From JBJXGE01 sp046154185 (GTDB taxonomy: Bacteria > Planctomycetota > UBA8108 > UBA1146 > JAJFFE01): a stretch of 64,000 nt of DNA. The stretch covers positions 62,001 through 126,000 of the forward strand of contig JBJXGE010000021.1 of the NCBI GenBank assembly GCA_046154185.1, in the 5' to 3' direction. This document shows positions 7,063-17,000 of the stretch, one piece after another. How positions within the stretch are numbered: position 1 is the stretch's first letter; every line of letters begins with the position of its first letter. A model generated the notes under the pieces. It saw nothing but the letters and a program-made list of their open reading frames with translations, did no database searches and was not told where the DNA came from. The translations under genes and the position numbers were made by a program.

Positions 7063-7090
7063 TTGCGAGCCTGACCGACCTGGATATAAT
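7063..7090 (+). promoter_or_regulatory. Putative sigma-70 type promoter
   Basis: TTGCGA (7063-7068) and a perfect TATAAT (7085-7090) are separated by 16 bases. A transcript would start near 7097 and have a leader of about 290 bases before the ATG at 7389. The rest of 6932-7388 shows no ORF that I can support. Planctomycete promoters are poorly defined, so this is a visual match only. Confidence 0.35.
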
Positions 7091-7388
7091 CCGCGACTCT
7101 TGAGACTGACTGAGATTCCGGGTCTGATACCGTTCTCGAATTGTGATGACGCTGCATTTTTGACTGGGGTTCGTGCCGCGCGCCGGCGTGGCGCAGAAGT
7201 TTTTTCGTGGGCTCGATCCCGAAATTTTCGCGCTCGAAGGAGCCTGCGCTTCGACGCGTGATCGTCCGCAGCGAGATTCGAGACAGCGTCGAAACTTGTA
7301 CTGGTTCGCGGCTTTGAATCTCTGAGTCGTCGATTGCTTAGCTGGGCTGTTTCCTGTCGTTCGATCGCTTGCTGTTTGGAGGAAACTC

Positions 7389-9524
7389 ATGTTTCAGACA
7401 AAACGCTTTCCCGCCGGCCAAGTAGCTACGGTGCGCTGGATGTTATTGGGCTTGGCAGTCATCGCGGGAGCGGCCGGCTTCACATCGGCGACGCCCGCGC
7501 ATGCGCAGACCGTTGCGTTTACGATTCCGCACTGCTCGTCAACACCGTTGAGCGGCGCGACCGACCTCGCCTACGACTCGTCGGATCAATCGTTGTGGGT
7601 GCTCGATCAAGGCGACGGGGTAATTTGTCACTACGGGTTGTCGGCGTTTCCGCCCGACATGGTCGCGCTCGGCAGCATCCCGCATCCGTTCGGCGCCGCG
7701 GGCGGCTTTCCGCCTGCGCCGCTTTGTCGCGGTATCGCGTATCAGCCGTCGAATAACACGCTGTGGGTCCTGAACGGGACGACACAGCAAGTCCGTCAGT
7801 TGAACAAGACCACCGGCGCCGCGATCGGCGGCGCGATCGATCTCACACCGACGATTCCGGGCGGCTTCATTGGACTCACCTTTGATACCGTTACGAACAC
7901 ACTGTGGTCGCGAGATGTGCAAAACAACTTGGTCGTGAACTTCTCGCTCGCGGGCGCGCAGTTGGCGAGCATCGCGATTCCCCTGATCGACGGCGTGGCC
8001 TTCGGCGACGGCATTCATTTCGTCGCGGCGGGCTCGCCTGTGCAGCGATTCATCGAGGTGACGTACGGCGACATTTTTTCCAACCGCGCGGATCGCACGA
8101 TGCGCCTCAACATGGCCGGCGCAGTGGTTGGCATCGAAGCGCCCTTGCAGAACGTGCCCGATACGATTTTGGGCTTCGTGCGTTCGACGACGGGCAGCAC
8201 GTCGTATGTGACCACGAACGCGAATCAGATCCACAAAGTAACGACGTCGATTCCGTCGCTGCAACCGCCGCGCAATTTGCGCGGACGCGTGAGCGCGACG
8301 ACGGGTGAAGTGACCCTGACGTGGACCAACCACGGGCCGGGAGCCGGCGGCGCGTACACGTTGATCACCGTCACGCGCGACGGTTCGACGGTTGCGGCCA
8401 GTCTGGCCGGAACGGCGACGTCCGTCGTCGACCTCAACCCGCAGCCGGAAGGTCAAGTCGTGACCTACCGCGTGACGGCAGTGTCCGCCGCGCTCAGCAA
8501 CTTCTCGGAAACCAACGTGCGCATCGGCACCGGCGGTTTGATCGATCACGAGCAATTCGCGGGCTCGTCGATTTACGACATCGCCTACAACCCGAATACC
8601 GACCTCTTGTACGTGACCGACTACAGTCCGATCGCGCTGCAGGGGTTCATTTACATCTACGACCGCAACCTCAATCTCGTCGGATCGACGAACACCACGG
8701 CGAATCGGCTGCGCGGCATCACCTACAACCCGCTCGTGAATCAGCTTGTGCTGTCTCGCGAAACTTTCACCGCGTTGCTGCGTATCGACGCGACGACTTT
8801 CTCGAGCCTCGGTTCGTTCACGACACCGGGCACCGACATCGGCGGCGTCAAGTACGATCCCATCGCGGATTCCTACGTCTTCGTCGATGCGAGCCGCGGG
8901 GCGCCGCAGTTCATGTCGGTCGATGCAGTGCCGGCGACGATTGGTCAATTCGAATGGGAAGCGACGCCGCCCCTCACGAGCGGCTTGCAACTCACGAGTG
9001 GACTTTGCCATTTGCCCGCGAATGGCGTCTCGCCACTCGGCTACTTGCTCGCGCCGGTTGGCGACGCGACGGGATCGACGAATCAAGCGCAGCAGTTCAC
9101 GCCGGTCGATGCGTTCCCGGTGCCGTTCACCGTGCCATTCGACATGGTCGGCGTAACCGTACAAGATTCCGATTCGATCAAAGGGATCGAAGACGTCGGC
9201 AACGTGCTGTTCGTCGCGAATCGCGCGACCAACACGATCTTCAAGATTCTGCTCGCGCCGCCCGGAGCAAACTTCATCCGCGGTGATGCGAACCAGGACT
9301 CGCTTGTCAACTTGAGTGACGTGTTGTTCATCGCTGACTACCTGTTCGCCGCCGGCGCGCTGCCTGACTGCCGCGACGCGGCGGATAGCAACGACGACGG
9401 GCTGGTCGACATCTCGGACGCGCTGTTCTTGGTGTTCCACTTGTTCTTGAGCGCGAGTCCGCCGCCCCCACCCTTCCCGGGCTTGGGACCGGACCCGACG
9501 TTCGTCGATCCGCTCGGCTGCTAA
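7389..9524 (+). CDS. Secreted beta-propeller/FN3 protein with dockerin-like tail
   Basis: A 711-residue exported protein. A long Sec signal peptide ends near SATPAHAQ (residue 40). Residues 45-285 and 390-620 contain repeated segments of the kind DLAYDSSDQSLWVLD and GITYNPLVNQLVLS, typical of a beta-propeller built from LVIVD/NHL-like blades. Between them (about 289-380) is a fibronectin type III-like domain with the TLTWTNHGPG strand. The tail (about 632-711) has two EF-hand loops, DANQDSLVNLSD and DSNDDGLVDISD, then Pro-rich PPPPPFPGLG and a final Cys. It is the first of three consecutive dockerin-tailed genes, and a terminator follows. A surface or extracellular binding role is inferred. 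Confidence 0.8.
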   Translation: MFQTKRFPAGQVATVRWMLLGLAVIAGAAGFTSATPAHAQTVAFTIPHCSSTPLSGATDLAYDSSDQSLWVLDQGDGVICHYGLSAFPPDMVALGSIPHPFGAAGGFPPAPLCRGIAYQPSNNTLWVLNGTTQQVRQLNKTTGAAIGGAIDLTPTIPGGFIGLTFDTVTNTLWSRDVQNNLVVNFSLAGAQLASIAIPLIDGVAFGDGIHFVAAGSPVQRFIEVTYGDIFSNRADRTMRLNMAGAVVGIEAPLQNVPDTILGFVRSTTGSTSYVTTNANQIHKVTTSIPSLQPPRNLRGRVSATTGEVTLTWTNHGPGAGGAYTLITVTRDGSTVAASLAGTATSVVDLNPQPEGQVVTYRVTAVSAALSNFSETNVRIGTGGLIDHEQFAGSSIYDIAYNPNTDLLYVTDYSPIALQGFIYIYDRNLNLVGSTNTTANRLRGITYNPLVNQLVLSRETFTALLRIDATTFSSLGSFTTPGTDIGGVKYDPIADSYVFVDASRGAPQFMSVDAVPATIGQFEWEATPPLTSGLQLTSGLCHLPANGVSPLGYLLAPVGDATGSTNQAQQFTPVDAFPVPFTVPFDMVGVTVQDSDSIKGIEDVGNVLFVANRATNTIFKILLAPPGANFIRGDANQDSLVNLSDVLFIADYLFAAGALPDCRDAADSNDDGLVDISDALFLVFHLFLSASPPPPPFPGLGPDPTFVDPLGC

Positions 9525-9551
9525 CGCCCGGCACTGAATTCCAGAAGGTTT

Positions 9552-9582
9552 ATCGGGCAGGCTCAAAACGAGCCTGCCCGAT
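9552..9582 (+). terminator. Hairpin terminator
   Basis: ATCGGGCAGGCTC (9552-9564) and GAGCCTGCCCGAT (9570-9582) form a perfect 13-bp stem around AAAAC, followed by CTTGTTG. It lies 27 bases after the stop of the propeller protein. The U-tract is weak, but the stem is strong and well placed. Confidence 0.75.
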
Positions 9583-9631
9583 CTTGTTGCGAGAGAATCA
9601 TCGCGGAACACGGCCGAATCTCACCCGCGCG

Positions 9632-9659
9632 TTGACTCCGCCTGCTTGGTCCCTAAGAT
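9632..9659 (+). promoter_or_regulatory. Putative sigma-70 type promoter
   Basis: TTGACT (9632-9637) and TAAGAT (9654-9659) with a 16-base spacer lie between the terminator and the next gene, about 107 bases before its ATG. This suggests that the second dockerin-tailed gene has its own promoter rather than sharing an operon with the first. Confidence 0.35.
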
Positions 9660-9765
9660 GTCGTTCTGTTTGGCTCTGATCCACTGACGTCAAAAAAACG
9701 TGTCGTGCCCGAGCGCTCGTTGAGCGCGGCGGCTTGAGCTTTCGCCTGAGTTCAGGGAGTTCCAC

Positions 9766-11010
9766 ATGGTTCGAATCTTGTCGAGTCTGTTCGGCGCCGC
9801 TTTGTTGCTTGCCACTTGCCAGACCCATGCGGGTCCGCCGGCTTTCACCCTGAGCTTGTCGAGCGCGTCGGGCGCGCAGGGCAATCTCGTGACACTGACC
9901 TCCTCGCTCGATAACAACGGCGGGCCCGTGCAGGGTTGGTCGTTCGGTCTTTGTCATGACGAGGCGAGCATCGATTTCATCAGCGCCACCGAAGGCGCGA
10001 CGACGTTGACGATCGCGGGCGGCGCGCTCGCGGATTTCTCGTCGATCAATGAAGAGATCGGCGGCGTCACGTTTGGTGTCGTGATCGACTTCTTCGCGCT
10101 CGATACGCTGCCGATCGGACTCGGCTACGAGCTGCTCGAGATCACGTACCAAATCATCGGGCCGGCCGATACCACGACGGAAGTGTCGTACTGCGCCACG
10201 CTCGGCTCACCGCCCGTTTCCACGGTGATGGTGGTCGGCGGCACGAGTTTCACGCCGGTGCAAGAGAGCGGTTTTGTCGTGATCTTGAATCCGAACCGCT
10301 TCACCGCCGAGGACAGTTTCGGCGCGCCCGGTTTCGAGGCGAGCACTAACCTGCGGCTCACCAACACGCAGAATGTGTCGGCGCTTTCGGTCTCGCTCAG
10401 TTATGACGAGACGATGTTGACGTCGGTCGGAGTGAACGCCGCGGGAATCGCGGCGGGCGCCGAGTTCTTTCAGCTGCAACCGGGACTTGCACCCGGCGAA
10501 CTCGCGTTCCAGCTGATCGTCGATACCGTGCCGCTCATGGGTGCGTTCTTAGCGCCGGGTATCGAACAGCTCGTCGCGACGCTCGATTGGAGTGTGAGCC
10601 CGTCCGCGCTGCCGGGGAGCGCGAGCGCGCTCAGCTTCAACAACGGCTTCGGTAGCCCGCCGCTGAATAACGTGATGATCGTGAGCGGCTCGCCGGTCAC
10701 GCCGGGGCTCGACTCCGGCACTTTCGGAATTCTCGAAGCGTTCGTGCGCAGCGACTGTAATGCGGACACGACGATCGACATCGCGGACGGCATCTACCTG
10801 ATGAACTACCTCTTTGCGGGCGGCCCGGATCCGACCTGCGATGACGCGTGCGATTCGAACGACGACGCCCAAATCGACGTGTCTGATGCGATTTACGTCT
10901 GGAACTACGCGCTACTCGCGGGCCCCGCGCCGCTCGCGCCGTTCCCGCTCGCCGGCCCGGATCCGACGGCCGGCGACGGCCTCGGGTGCAGTGGGGATTT
11001 CAATGACTAG
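9766..11010 (+). CDS. Secreted cohesin-like protein with dockerin-like tail
   Basis: A 414-residue exported protein. The signal peptide ends near CQTHAG (residue 24). Two beta-sandwich modules follow, about residues 26-165 and 170-320. The second contains ALSVSLSYDETMLTSVGV, the strand pattern of cohesin-type domains, and both end with a GSPP(V/L)xxVM-type strand. The tail carries EF-hand loops DCNADTTIDIAD and DSNDDAQIDVSD, conserved Cys before the second loop, and a C-terminal DPTAGDGLGC followed by a short extension. Such cohesin-like and dockerin-like pairs suggest assembly between exported proteins, which is inference. A putative promoter lies upstream. The 307-base gap to the next gene shows no ORF that I can support. 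Confidence 0.78.
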   Translation: MVRILSSLFGAALLLATCQTHAGPPAFTLSLSSASGAQGNLVTLTSSLDNNGGPVQGWSFGLCHDEASIDFISATEGATTLTIAGGALADFSSINEEIGGVTFGVVIDFFALDTLPIGLGYELLEITYQIIGPADTTTEVSYCATLGSPPVSTVMVVGGTSFTPVQESGFVVILNPNRFTAEDSFGAPGFEASTNLRLTNTQNVSALSVSLSYDETMLTSVGVNAAGIAAGAEFFQLQPGLAPGELAFQLIVDTVPLMGAFLAPGIEQLVATLDWSVSPSALPGSASALSFNNGFGSPPLNNVMIVSGSPVTPGLDSGTFGILEAFVRSDCNADTTIDIADGIYLMNYLFAGGPDPTCDDACDSNDDAQIDVSDAIYVWNYALLAGPAPLAPFPLAGPDPTAGDGLGCSGDFND

Positions 11011-11317
11011 CGGGGGCGAGACCGGCAAACGCCGACCGGCACAAATCCTCGGCGAAGCTCAACTCGCTGATTGCTGGATTGTTAGAAAACGTCGAGCAGC
11101 GGAAAACCACGCCGCCCTGCGCACTTTTCCCGCTGCCTCTGGAAGAAATGGCTCGAGCTGATACAATTCCCGCCGGTCTGGAAAGTGTCTGCGGCTCGAA
11201 TCACACACGACTGATCGAAGCTTGAAGCGTATGTTCGCGCGGTTGCGTGTTGTTCGGCGCGCGGGATCGGACGAAACGATGCTCGATGCTGCCCACAAAG
11301 CTGAGGGGGTCAGGCCC

Positions 11318-12676
11318 ATGTTCAATAGTGTTCTACGACTCAAAACCGCTGGCCTGCTGCTCGCGATCGCGGGTGTCTTTGCGGCACGTACCGCGGTCGC
11401 GACCGACACGCTCGTCGTGGGAACCGGAAGCGGCGATCCCGGCACGACCGTGACGATCCCGGTGACGGGAACGAATGACGACGATTTGCACGCATACTCG
11501 CTCGCCGTCACCTACCCGGTCGGCGAAGGCATCGATTGCACCGCGGTAACGCTGACCGGCACCGTTGTCACGACCGCGCTCGGCGCGACGCCACCTGACT
11601 ATTTTTCGACGGTCATCAATCCCGCGACTGGCGTCGTGATCACCGGCGTGATCCTCGAGTTCACGCCGATCCCGGGCTCCGTCCCCGTGATCCCGGCGTC
11701 TCCCACGACGGCGCAGACGTTTGCCAACCTCGTGTTCGACATCGACTCCGAAGCGTTGCCGGGAACGCATGTAGTGTCCCTTATCAACGGAATCGGCAGC
11801 CCACCCATCAATAACACGTTTTCGTCGGCAGGCGTCAGCGTGCTGCCAGCGTTGACGGGCGGAAACATCACGATCAACAACGAATACCGGATGTACTTCA
11901 ACAACTTGACGCTCGGACCCGGTGGCTCGGGACAGGTCATTATCAATGTCGATCACCCGGAGGCGCTGCAGGGATACCAAGTCGGGATCATCTATAACAG
12001 CGCGCAAATCACTGTGAATGGGTTTCCGTCCGGATCCGCGCAATGGTGGCAAGGGCTGCTGGTCGATCTGCTGATGACTCCAACGCCATCAGGTCCAGAT
12101 ATCGAGGTATTCACGACGTCTGTGATTCCTAGCTTGTCACTCGGGATGGGCTGGGTCGGCGTCGGAGCGGTGTTCGATTTCGTGCCGCCGTTCGCAGGGC
12201 AGATGCTGCCGCCCGGGAACGGACACTCGATCTTGCGCGTGCCTGTTACCGTCAATGGCTCGCTCCCAATCGGCACTTGCCCGATGTTTCAATTGGCGAG
12301 TGGATTTGGTTCACCGACCCCGCTCGACAACCTGTGCATAATCTCCGGTGGTCAAGGCGTCATTCCTTTCCTCGATAGTGGGATCGTGTGCGTCGGCAAC
12401 CCGCCGCCCTTCCGTCGCGGCGATACGAACTCCGACACCGCGCTCAACATCGCGGACGCGATTTATCTCGTGCAGTACATTTTCGTCGGCGGAACGCAAC
12501 CGTCCTGCTTCGACGCGGCGGACTCGAACGATGACAGCACCGTCAACGTCGCCGACGTGATCTACATTCTGAACGGCCAGTTCTCGGGCGGTGCGCCGCC
12601 GCCGGCGCCGTTCCCGAGTTGCGGGAACGACCCGACGGCCGATGCGCTCGGTTGCGGCTTCTACCCGACCTGCTGA
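11318..12676 (+). CDS. Secreted cohesin-like protein with dockerin-like tail
   Basis: A 452-residue exported protein paralogous in layout to its upstream neighbour. ATG 11318 is chosen: it is preceded by a GAGGGGG ribosome-binding site and starts directly with a signal peptide (MFNSVLRLKTAGLLLAIAGV, cleavage near ARTAVA). Two beta-sandwich modules follow, about residues 30-190 (GSGDPGTTVTIPVTG, a typical cohesin-like first strand) and 195-350 (ALQGYQVGIIYNSAQI). The tail has the loops DTNSDTALNIAD and DSNDDSTVNVAD, the Cys of QPSCFDAAD, and DPTADALGC near the end. A very strong bidirectional terminator follows. Role is unknown; an extracellular structural or binding protein is likely. Confidence 0.78.
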   Translation: MFNSVLRLKTAGLLLAIAGVFAARTAVATDTLVVGTGSGDPGTTVTIPVTGTNDDDLHAYSLAVTYPVGEGIDCTAVTLTGTVVTTALGATPPDYFSTVINPATGVVITGVILEFTPIPGSVPVIPASPTTAQTFANLVFDIDSEALPGTHVVSLINGIGSPPINNTFSSAGVSVLPALTGGNITINNEYRMYFNNLTLGPGGSGQVIINVDHPEALQGYQVGIIYNSAQITVNGFPSGSAQWWQGLLVDLLMTPTPSGPDIEVFTTSVIPSLSLGMGWVGVGAVFDFVPPFAGQMLPPGNGHSILRVPVTVNGSLPIGTCPMFQLASGFGSPTPLDNLCIISGGQGVIPFLDSGIVCVGNPPPFRRGDTNSDTALNIADAIYLVQYIFVGGTQPSCFDAADSNDDSTVNVADVIYILNGQFSGGAPPPAPFPSCGNDPTADALGCGFYPTC

Positions 12677-12707
12677 TTTCAGATTTGGGATCTGTTGCTG
12701 ACTACGA

Positions 12708-12745
12708 GCGAAGCGGGTCGGACTTTCGAGTCCGACCCGCTTCGC
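12708..12745. terminator. Strong bidirectional hairpin terminator
   Basis: A perfect 16-bp stem, GCGAAGCGGGTCGGAC (12708-12723) with GTCCGACCCGCTTCGC (12730-12745), surrounds the loop TTTCGA. It lies between two convergent genes (ending 12676 and 12849) and could stop transcripts from both sides. Confidence 0.8.
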
Positions 12746-12848
12746 TTTGCAGACGACTACCCTTACCCGCGGTTCGCGAACGATTTCGATATGCGGTCGA
12801 CGAAAGGCGCTGATCCAAGAGATGGCGTCTGTGGCTCTCTCTCTCTCG

Positions 12849-13649
12849 CTACCGAAGTTTCACGATACGAGTCAACGCACCGACGCTTAGCCGGAGCTGA
12901 ATCTCGCGGTTGAGACGCGCGAAGCGGGACGCCTCGGCAAAGGGCGCACCGGGCGAAGGCGTGAGAATTGCGCCCGGGATCCGCGCAACGATGGGATTTT
13001 CGCGGATCGAGAGCGCGCTCGCGGAGGTCGTGATCCACGTGATGGCGGCGACGCTCGTTGAATCGATGCCGGCCGGGAGCGGGATGGAGAGATCTCCCGC
13101 GACGCGAAATTCGAACGCCTCGGCCTCGAGTCGTGCGTACGCGCGCCAAGGCGTCGACTCCACGGCTTCGCTCTCGGCCCATTCGAGATCCACTTCGTCG
13201 AGGAGCCGCGTGCTGCGCGGCGCGGCGCCCGCAGTGTGAGTCTCCCTTACCCACCGCCAGCGCGCGCCGACGCGACTCCACACATGGAAACACGTGGCGC
13301 CGGGCGACGCGTCCGACGACGCTTCAGCGTACGGCCCGAGCCGCACGCTCGTCGAGGTGGAGCGGAACTCAGAACTCTCGACTTGTCCATCGACGAACAC
13401 GAGACCGGGCGGCAGGTCGACGCCATCGACCGCCGCGGAGCGCGCGAGGTCGGCGCGCAACTGCCGAACCGCGTCGTCGAGTTGGCGCAGCGCGAGGTCG
13501 TGCGCTTGACTGCGCCGCAACCGAGTTGCCGCGGAACTCAACACGGTCAGTGCGCAAGCGATGATCAGCGCTCCGAGACTTGCGCTCACCAAGACTTCGG
13601 CAAGCACAACGCCGTGGGCGTGCGTGGTCGCGCAACCCGCGGAACTCAC
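12849..13649 (-). CDS. GspJ-like minor pseudopilin
   Basis: A 266-residue membrane-anchored pseudopilin. GTG 13649 overlaps the previous gene's TGA by four bases, implying translational coupling; the longer open frame up to 14099 is an antisense-like Arg-rich extension and is rejected. The type III signal peptide is short and ends in HG, followed by VVLAEVLVSASLGALIIACA, with the conserved Glu at position 5 after cleavage. After a helix with RQLDDAVRQLRADLARS comes a large beta domain (residues 75-266), the size expected for GspJ/PulJ. It is the last gene of the five-gene operon. Its role would be in the tip of a type II secretion pseudopilus or related pilus, by family analogy. Confidence 0.7.
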   Translation of the reverse strand: MSSAGCATTHAHGVVLAEVLVSASLGALIIACALTVLSSAATRLRRSQAHDLALRQLDDAVRQLRADLARSAAVDGVDLPPGLVFVDGQVESSEFRSTSTSVRLGPYAEASSDASPGATCFHVWSRVGARWRWVRETHTAGAAPRSTRLLDEVDLEWAESEAVESTPWRAYARLEAEAFEFRVAGDLSIPLPAGIDSTSVAAITWITTSASALSIRENPIVARIPGAILTPSPGAPFAEASRFARLNREIQLRLSVGALTRIVKLR

Positions 13650-14047
13650 GGCTTCGGTCGCGCCCGCGCAATCGTCACGCGCGTTTCGTCGACCCGGCCA
13701 ACGAGCAGCACCCAATCGCATTCGGCGCCCTCTATCCACTTCAGGCGATACTGAAACGAGAGTCCGTTGAAGCGGGCGCACGGCGCACCGCGGAGCGGTT
13801 GCCAACTGCTGCCGGTTACGTCGCCGCGGCACACCGTCGCGGCTGCGTCCGCAGTCGCGACTTGATCGCCGCGAAATTCGAGCGTTGCGCGCATCGTTTC
13901 GAGTCGCTCGACCAACTCTTGGCGGCGCTCGAGCACTGCCAATCGGATGAGTAGCCGCGCGAGCGCCGACTGCATCGGAAGCAGCGCAAGCACCGCGATG
14001 GAGATCGCGAGCGAAACTTCGAGCAGCACGTAACCGCGCGCCGTCAT
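13646..14047 (-). CDS. GspI/GspH-like minor pseudopilin
   Basis: A 133-residue protein opening MTARG, then YVLLEVSLAISIAVLALLP, an ideal prepilin N terminus: cleavage after Gly5, Glu at position 5 of the mature chain and a hydrophobic helix. The helix continues through RLAVLERRQELVERLETM, and a short C-terminal beta region includes FQYRLKWIEGAECDWVLLVGR. Size and fold fit GspI. The ATG overlaps the stop of the GspK-like gene by four bases and its own stop overlaps the GspJ-like start by four, so the three are co-translated. A prepilin peptidase is needed for processing and is not seen in the window. Confidence 0.72.
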   Translation of the reverse strand: MTARGYVLLEVSLAISIAVLALLPMQSALARLLIRLAVLERRQELVERLETMRATLEFRGDQVATADAAATVCRGDVTGSSWQPLRGAPCARFNGLSFQYRLKWIEGAECDWVLLVGRVDETRVTIARARPKP

Positions 14048-17000
14048 CGCGAACGATCATCGTCGAGTGCGGACAGCAGTACGGCGCTGAGTTCCTCAAT
14101 CAGCGGTGCGCGCTCCCCGTCGGCCGATGGAACGAGCCACAGCGCGACGATCCACGTCGACACTTCCCGCGCGTCGAAGCCGGGGTTCGGCGCTCCCGCG
14201 AGCGCGACCGCATCGGCGAGCCGCATCGTGCGACCCTCGCCGAGCGACGATCGCACGTCCGACGGCCCCACTTCGGTCACCTGCCAACGAACGGACGTGC
14301 CGAGCGGAAACGCGCCGCTCGCATGAACCGCGACGAGTTTCGTGCCGGGCGCATAGGGACCGAGCACGAGCCGCGCCTGCGGGAGCCCCGACGCCGGCTC
14401 GTACGTCGCGCCAAGAGTCGCCGCGTCGTCATCGCCATCGTCATCGTGCCAGTCGATGGCGAGTGCGCGCAGCGTGCCGCGAAACGAGCGCCCGCTGGCA
14501 GCGCCGCCGAGTTCGAGAGTTGCGGCATCGAATTCGCGCGCGAACGCAGCCGCGAACTCCGGCGGCTCGCTCGACGGTGCCGGGTCGGCGTGCGGCGACA
14601 CTCCGTCGACAGTGAGAGCGGCGCGATCGCGGTTCAACCAACGCCAGCCGATGCGCGTCCAATCGCCCGCGCTTGCGGTGTCCGGCACGCACACGGTAGA
14701 CCCGTCGTCCCCGACGAGATCGTCTCGATCGATTGTCCAATCCGCGAGGCGCGTCGGAGTCCTCGGCGCGGCTGAACTTGGAACCCAAGCTTCGATGCGC
14801 CACGGTATGCCAACGAGTTCTGTCGTTCGACGATGACACCACACCGTGTCGAGCGGCCGCCGTTCGATGGTCGACGTCGCCTCGAGCGGGCGAGTCGGCG
14901 CGCCATGGAGTGTGAAGCTGTGTAGCACCGGTGGAGCCGCCGGATGAAAACGCCGCACCCATTCGGCCTCCGGTGTGAAGCGCACGGAACCGTGTTGGCG
15001 CAGTGTGACGAGCGCGCGCGGTTCCTCCGGTTCCGGTTCCGCGCTCGCGGCGCGCTCGGGTTTCACCCAGAGTTCACCCACGCCGGAGTCGAACGACGCG
15101 CCGGCCACCTCCCACTCGAAACTCAAGTGCTCGCCGCGCAGTGGCGAGACGTAGAGCCCATCCACGAACAAGTCGGAGAGGTCGGGCGCGCGCAGCACGC
15201 TACCGCCGTGATTGCACGTGCCGGCGCCGATCAGGTGCGCACCGTTTGCGAGCGTCGCGCGAAAATCGCCGACCAGCGGCGCGCGAAAGTCGCGGTCTGA
15301 GTCGGTAGTGGTTCGCGGCGCGAGCGCGAGTTGCCAACCAAACTCGGGATGCTTCGGTTGCGCGGCCGCGAGTGTCACGCGCCAAATGCGTGTCGCGTTC
15401 ACGATCCACAGCGCGCCTTCGCCGCCACTCTCGGCGCGAAGCGCGTCCGGACGCTGCGGCAGCGCGACGAGACCGCATTCGGCAAGTGCGGCGCCGGTGC
15501 GACGCAGCAACAAAGCGCGCGCATCCGCGCCGACGACTGCGAGGAGTTTGCGATTTGCGAAGGCCGCCGACACCAACGGCGGCAACGCGAACCCGCTCGA
15601 CTCGTGAGTCAAGTCGTAGGTCGCGACCTCGAGCGCGTCGTCCACCAGCTCGGCGTGCCAGACTTGCGACGACGCGACTGTCGACGATGTCCACCAGAGG
15701 CCCGCGCAACCATCGGCGTGAAGTTCGCTCGCGAAGACGTCGAGCGTCGGCCCGCCGATGGCATGCGGCTCGAGATTGGCGTCGACGACCGTCCAAGAGC
15801 TTATTGCGTGCGCCGGCGGAAACAGTACGGCGTCGGCAAGCGGCAGGCACACGCCGCCGCCGCGCAGACCGGCGATGTATTTGGACGTCACGAGGTCGCC
15901 CGACTCGTAATACAGCCTCAACTCTGCGCTCGCCAAAACTGCCATGAGCTTGCCGCCAACGGAGTGCAAGTTGACGAGCGGAGACTCGAGCGCGACACGA
16001 CGCACGGACCAGGTCGCGGCGTCCGCGGCGGCCGGAGCAGATCCCGCACTTGGCGAGGCGCGCTTGGTCGTGAACCAGAGCGAGTTCGTGGCGCCGAACA
16101 CGAAGCCGCCCGTTAAGAGCGGTACGACGAAACACACCGGCGCATCGACAGTCGGCAGCGGCTCCGTCGCCAACTGAAGCGCGCCCGCGCGCGCAAGCAC
16201 GCTCGCGATGACTCGCGGCGCGACCGCGGCGCTCGTCGCCGATCGGCCGACGCCAATGAGTCCGCCAGGCAACACGCGCCAACATTCGGGCTCGACCGCA
16301 ACACCCGCGGCGGCGCCATCGAGTTCCACGGCCGACCCGAGCGAGTAGTGACGATCGCACAAGTCTTCGGGCCCTTCGAGCGCGCGAGCTTTCTCGCTGC
16401 CGCCAGGTTGCAGCAGTGTCGGCGCGTTCGCCTCGTCTTCAGCCGCGATGCGATGCACGCGGCACACCTCGATAGCGCGCTCCGTCGACTTCGACGGAGT
16501 CGGCAACACGCGCGCGCCGGGTGCGGCAGCGGCCGGTTTCACGTCGACTCGCAGCCGGTAGTCGCCGCTCGGCCACGCGCTCAGGGTCGGCCCGGGCGCC
16601 GCGAAATGTCCGCGATCCTTGCCGTCGACGCGTGCGGGATGCGCATTCGTGCGACGCAAACGCGGGACTGGATCGAGCACCGCGAGCAGCGCGTCGAGTC
16701 GCGACTCGAGAGCGGCCGCGGCGCCCGCTTCGATTAGCGGCGCGGTCGCAAGGCGCGCGCGCAATTCGGCGCCGACTCGTTGCCAGTCGCTTGCGAGCGC
16801 CGCGTCGCTCGCGAGTTCGCGCAACGTGCGTGCAGTCCACTCAGCGGCCTGGAATGCGCCGGTTGACGTCAGTGGCGCGGCGGTCTCAGGGAGCGCGCGT
16901 AATTGCAGCTCGATCGCGGCCGCTAAATCCGGCGTCGCCGTCTCAGGAATGCTGCGCACCTCGCGCACGACCGTTCGCGGTCGTCCATCGAGGGGATCGC

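Noticed and set aside
5513..7390. 625-residue minus-strand ORF opposite asnS
   Set aside because: Arg/Ala/Asp-rich antisense frame caused by high GC at codon position 3 of asnS; no family features.
7539..9611. 690-residue minus-strand ORF opposite the first dockerin-tailed gene
   Set aside because: Arg/Asp/Val-rich antisense shadow; the plus strand has signal peptide and domains.
13650..14099. N-terminal extension of the GspJ-like gene
   Set aside because: Arg-rich frame overlapping the GspI-like gene; a GTG start with 4-base overlap and prepilin signal explains the gene better.
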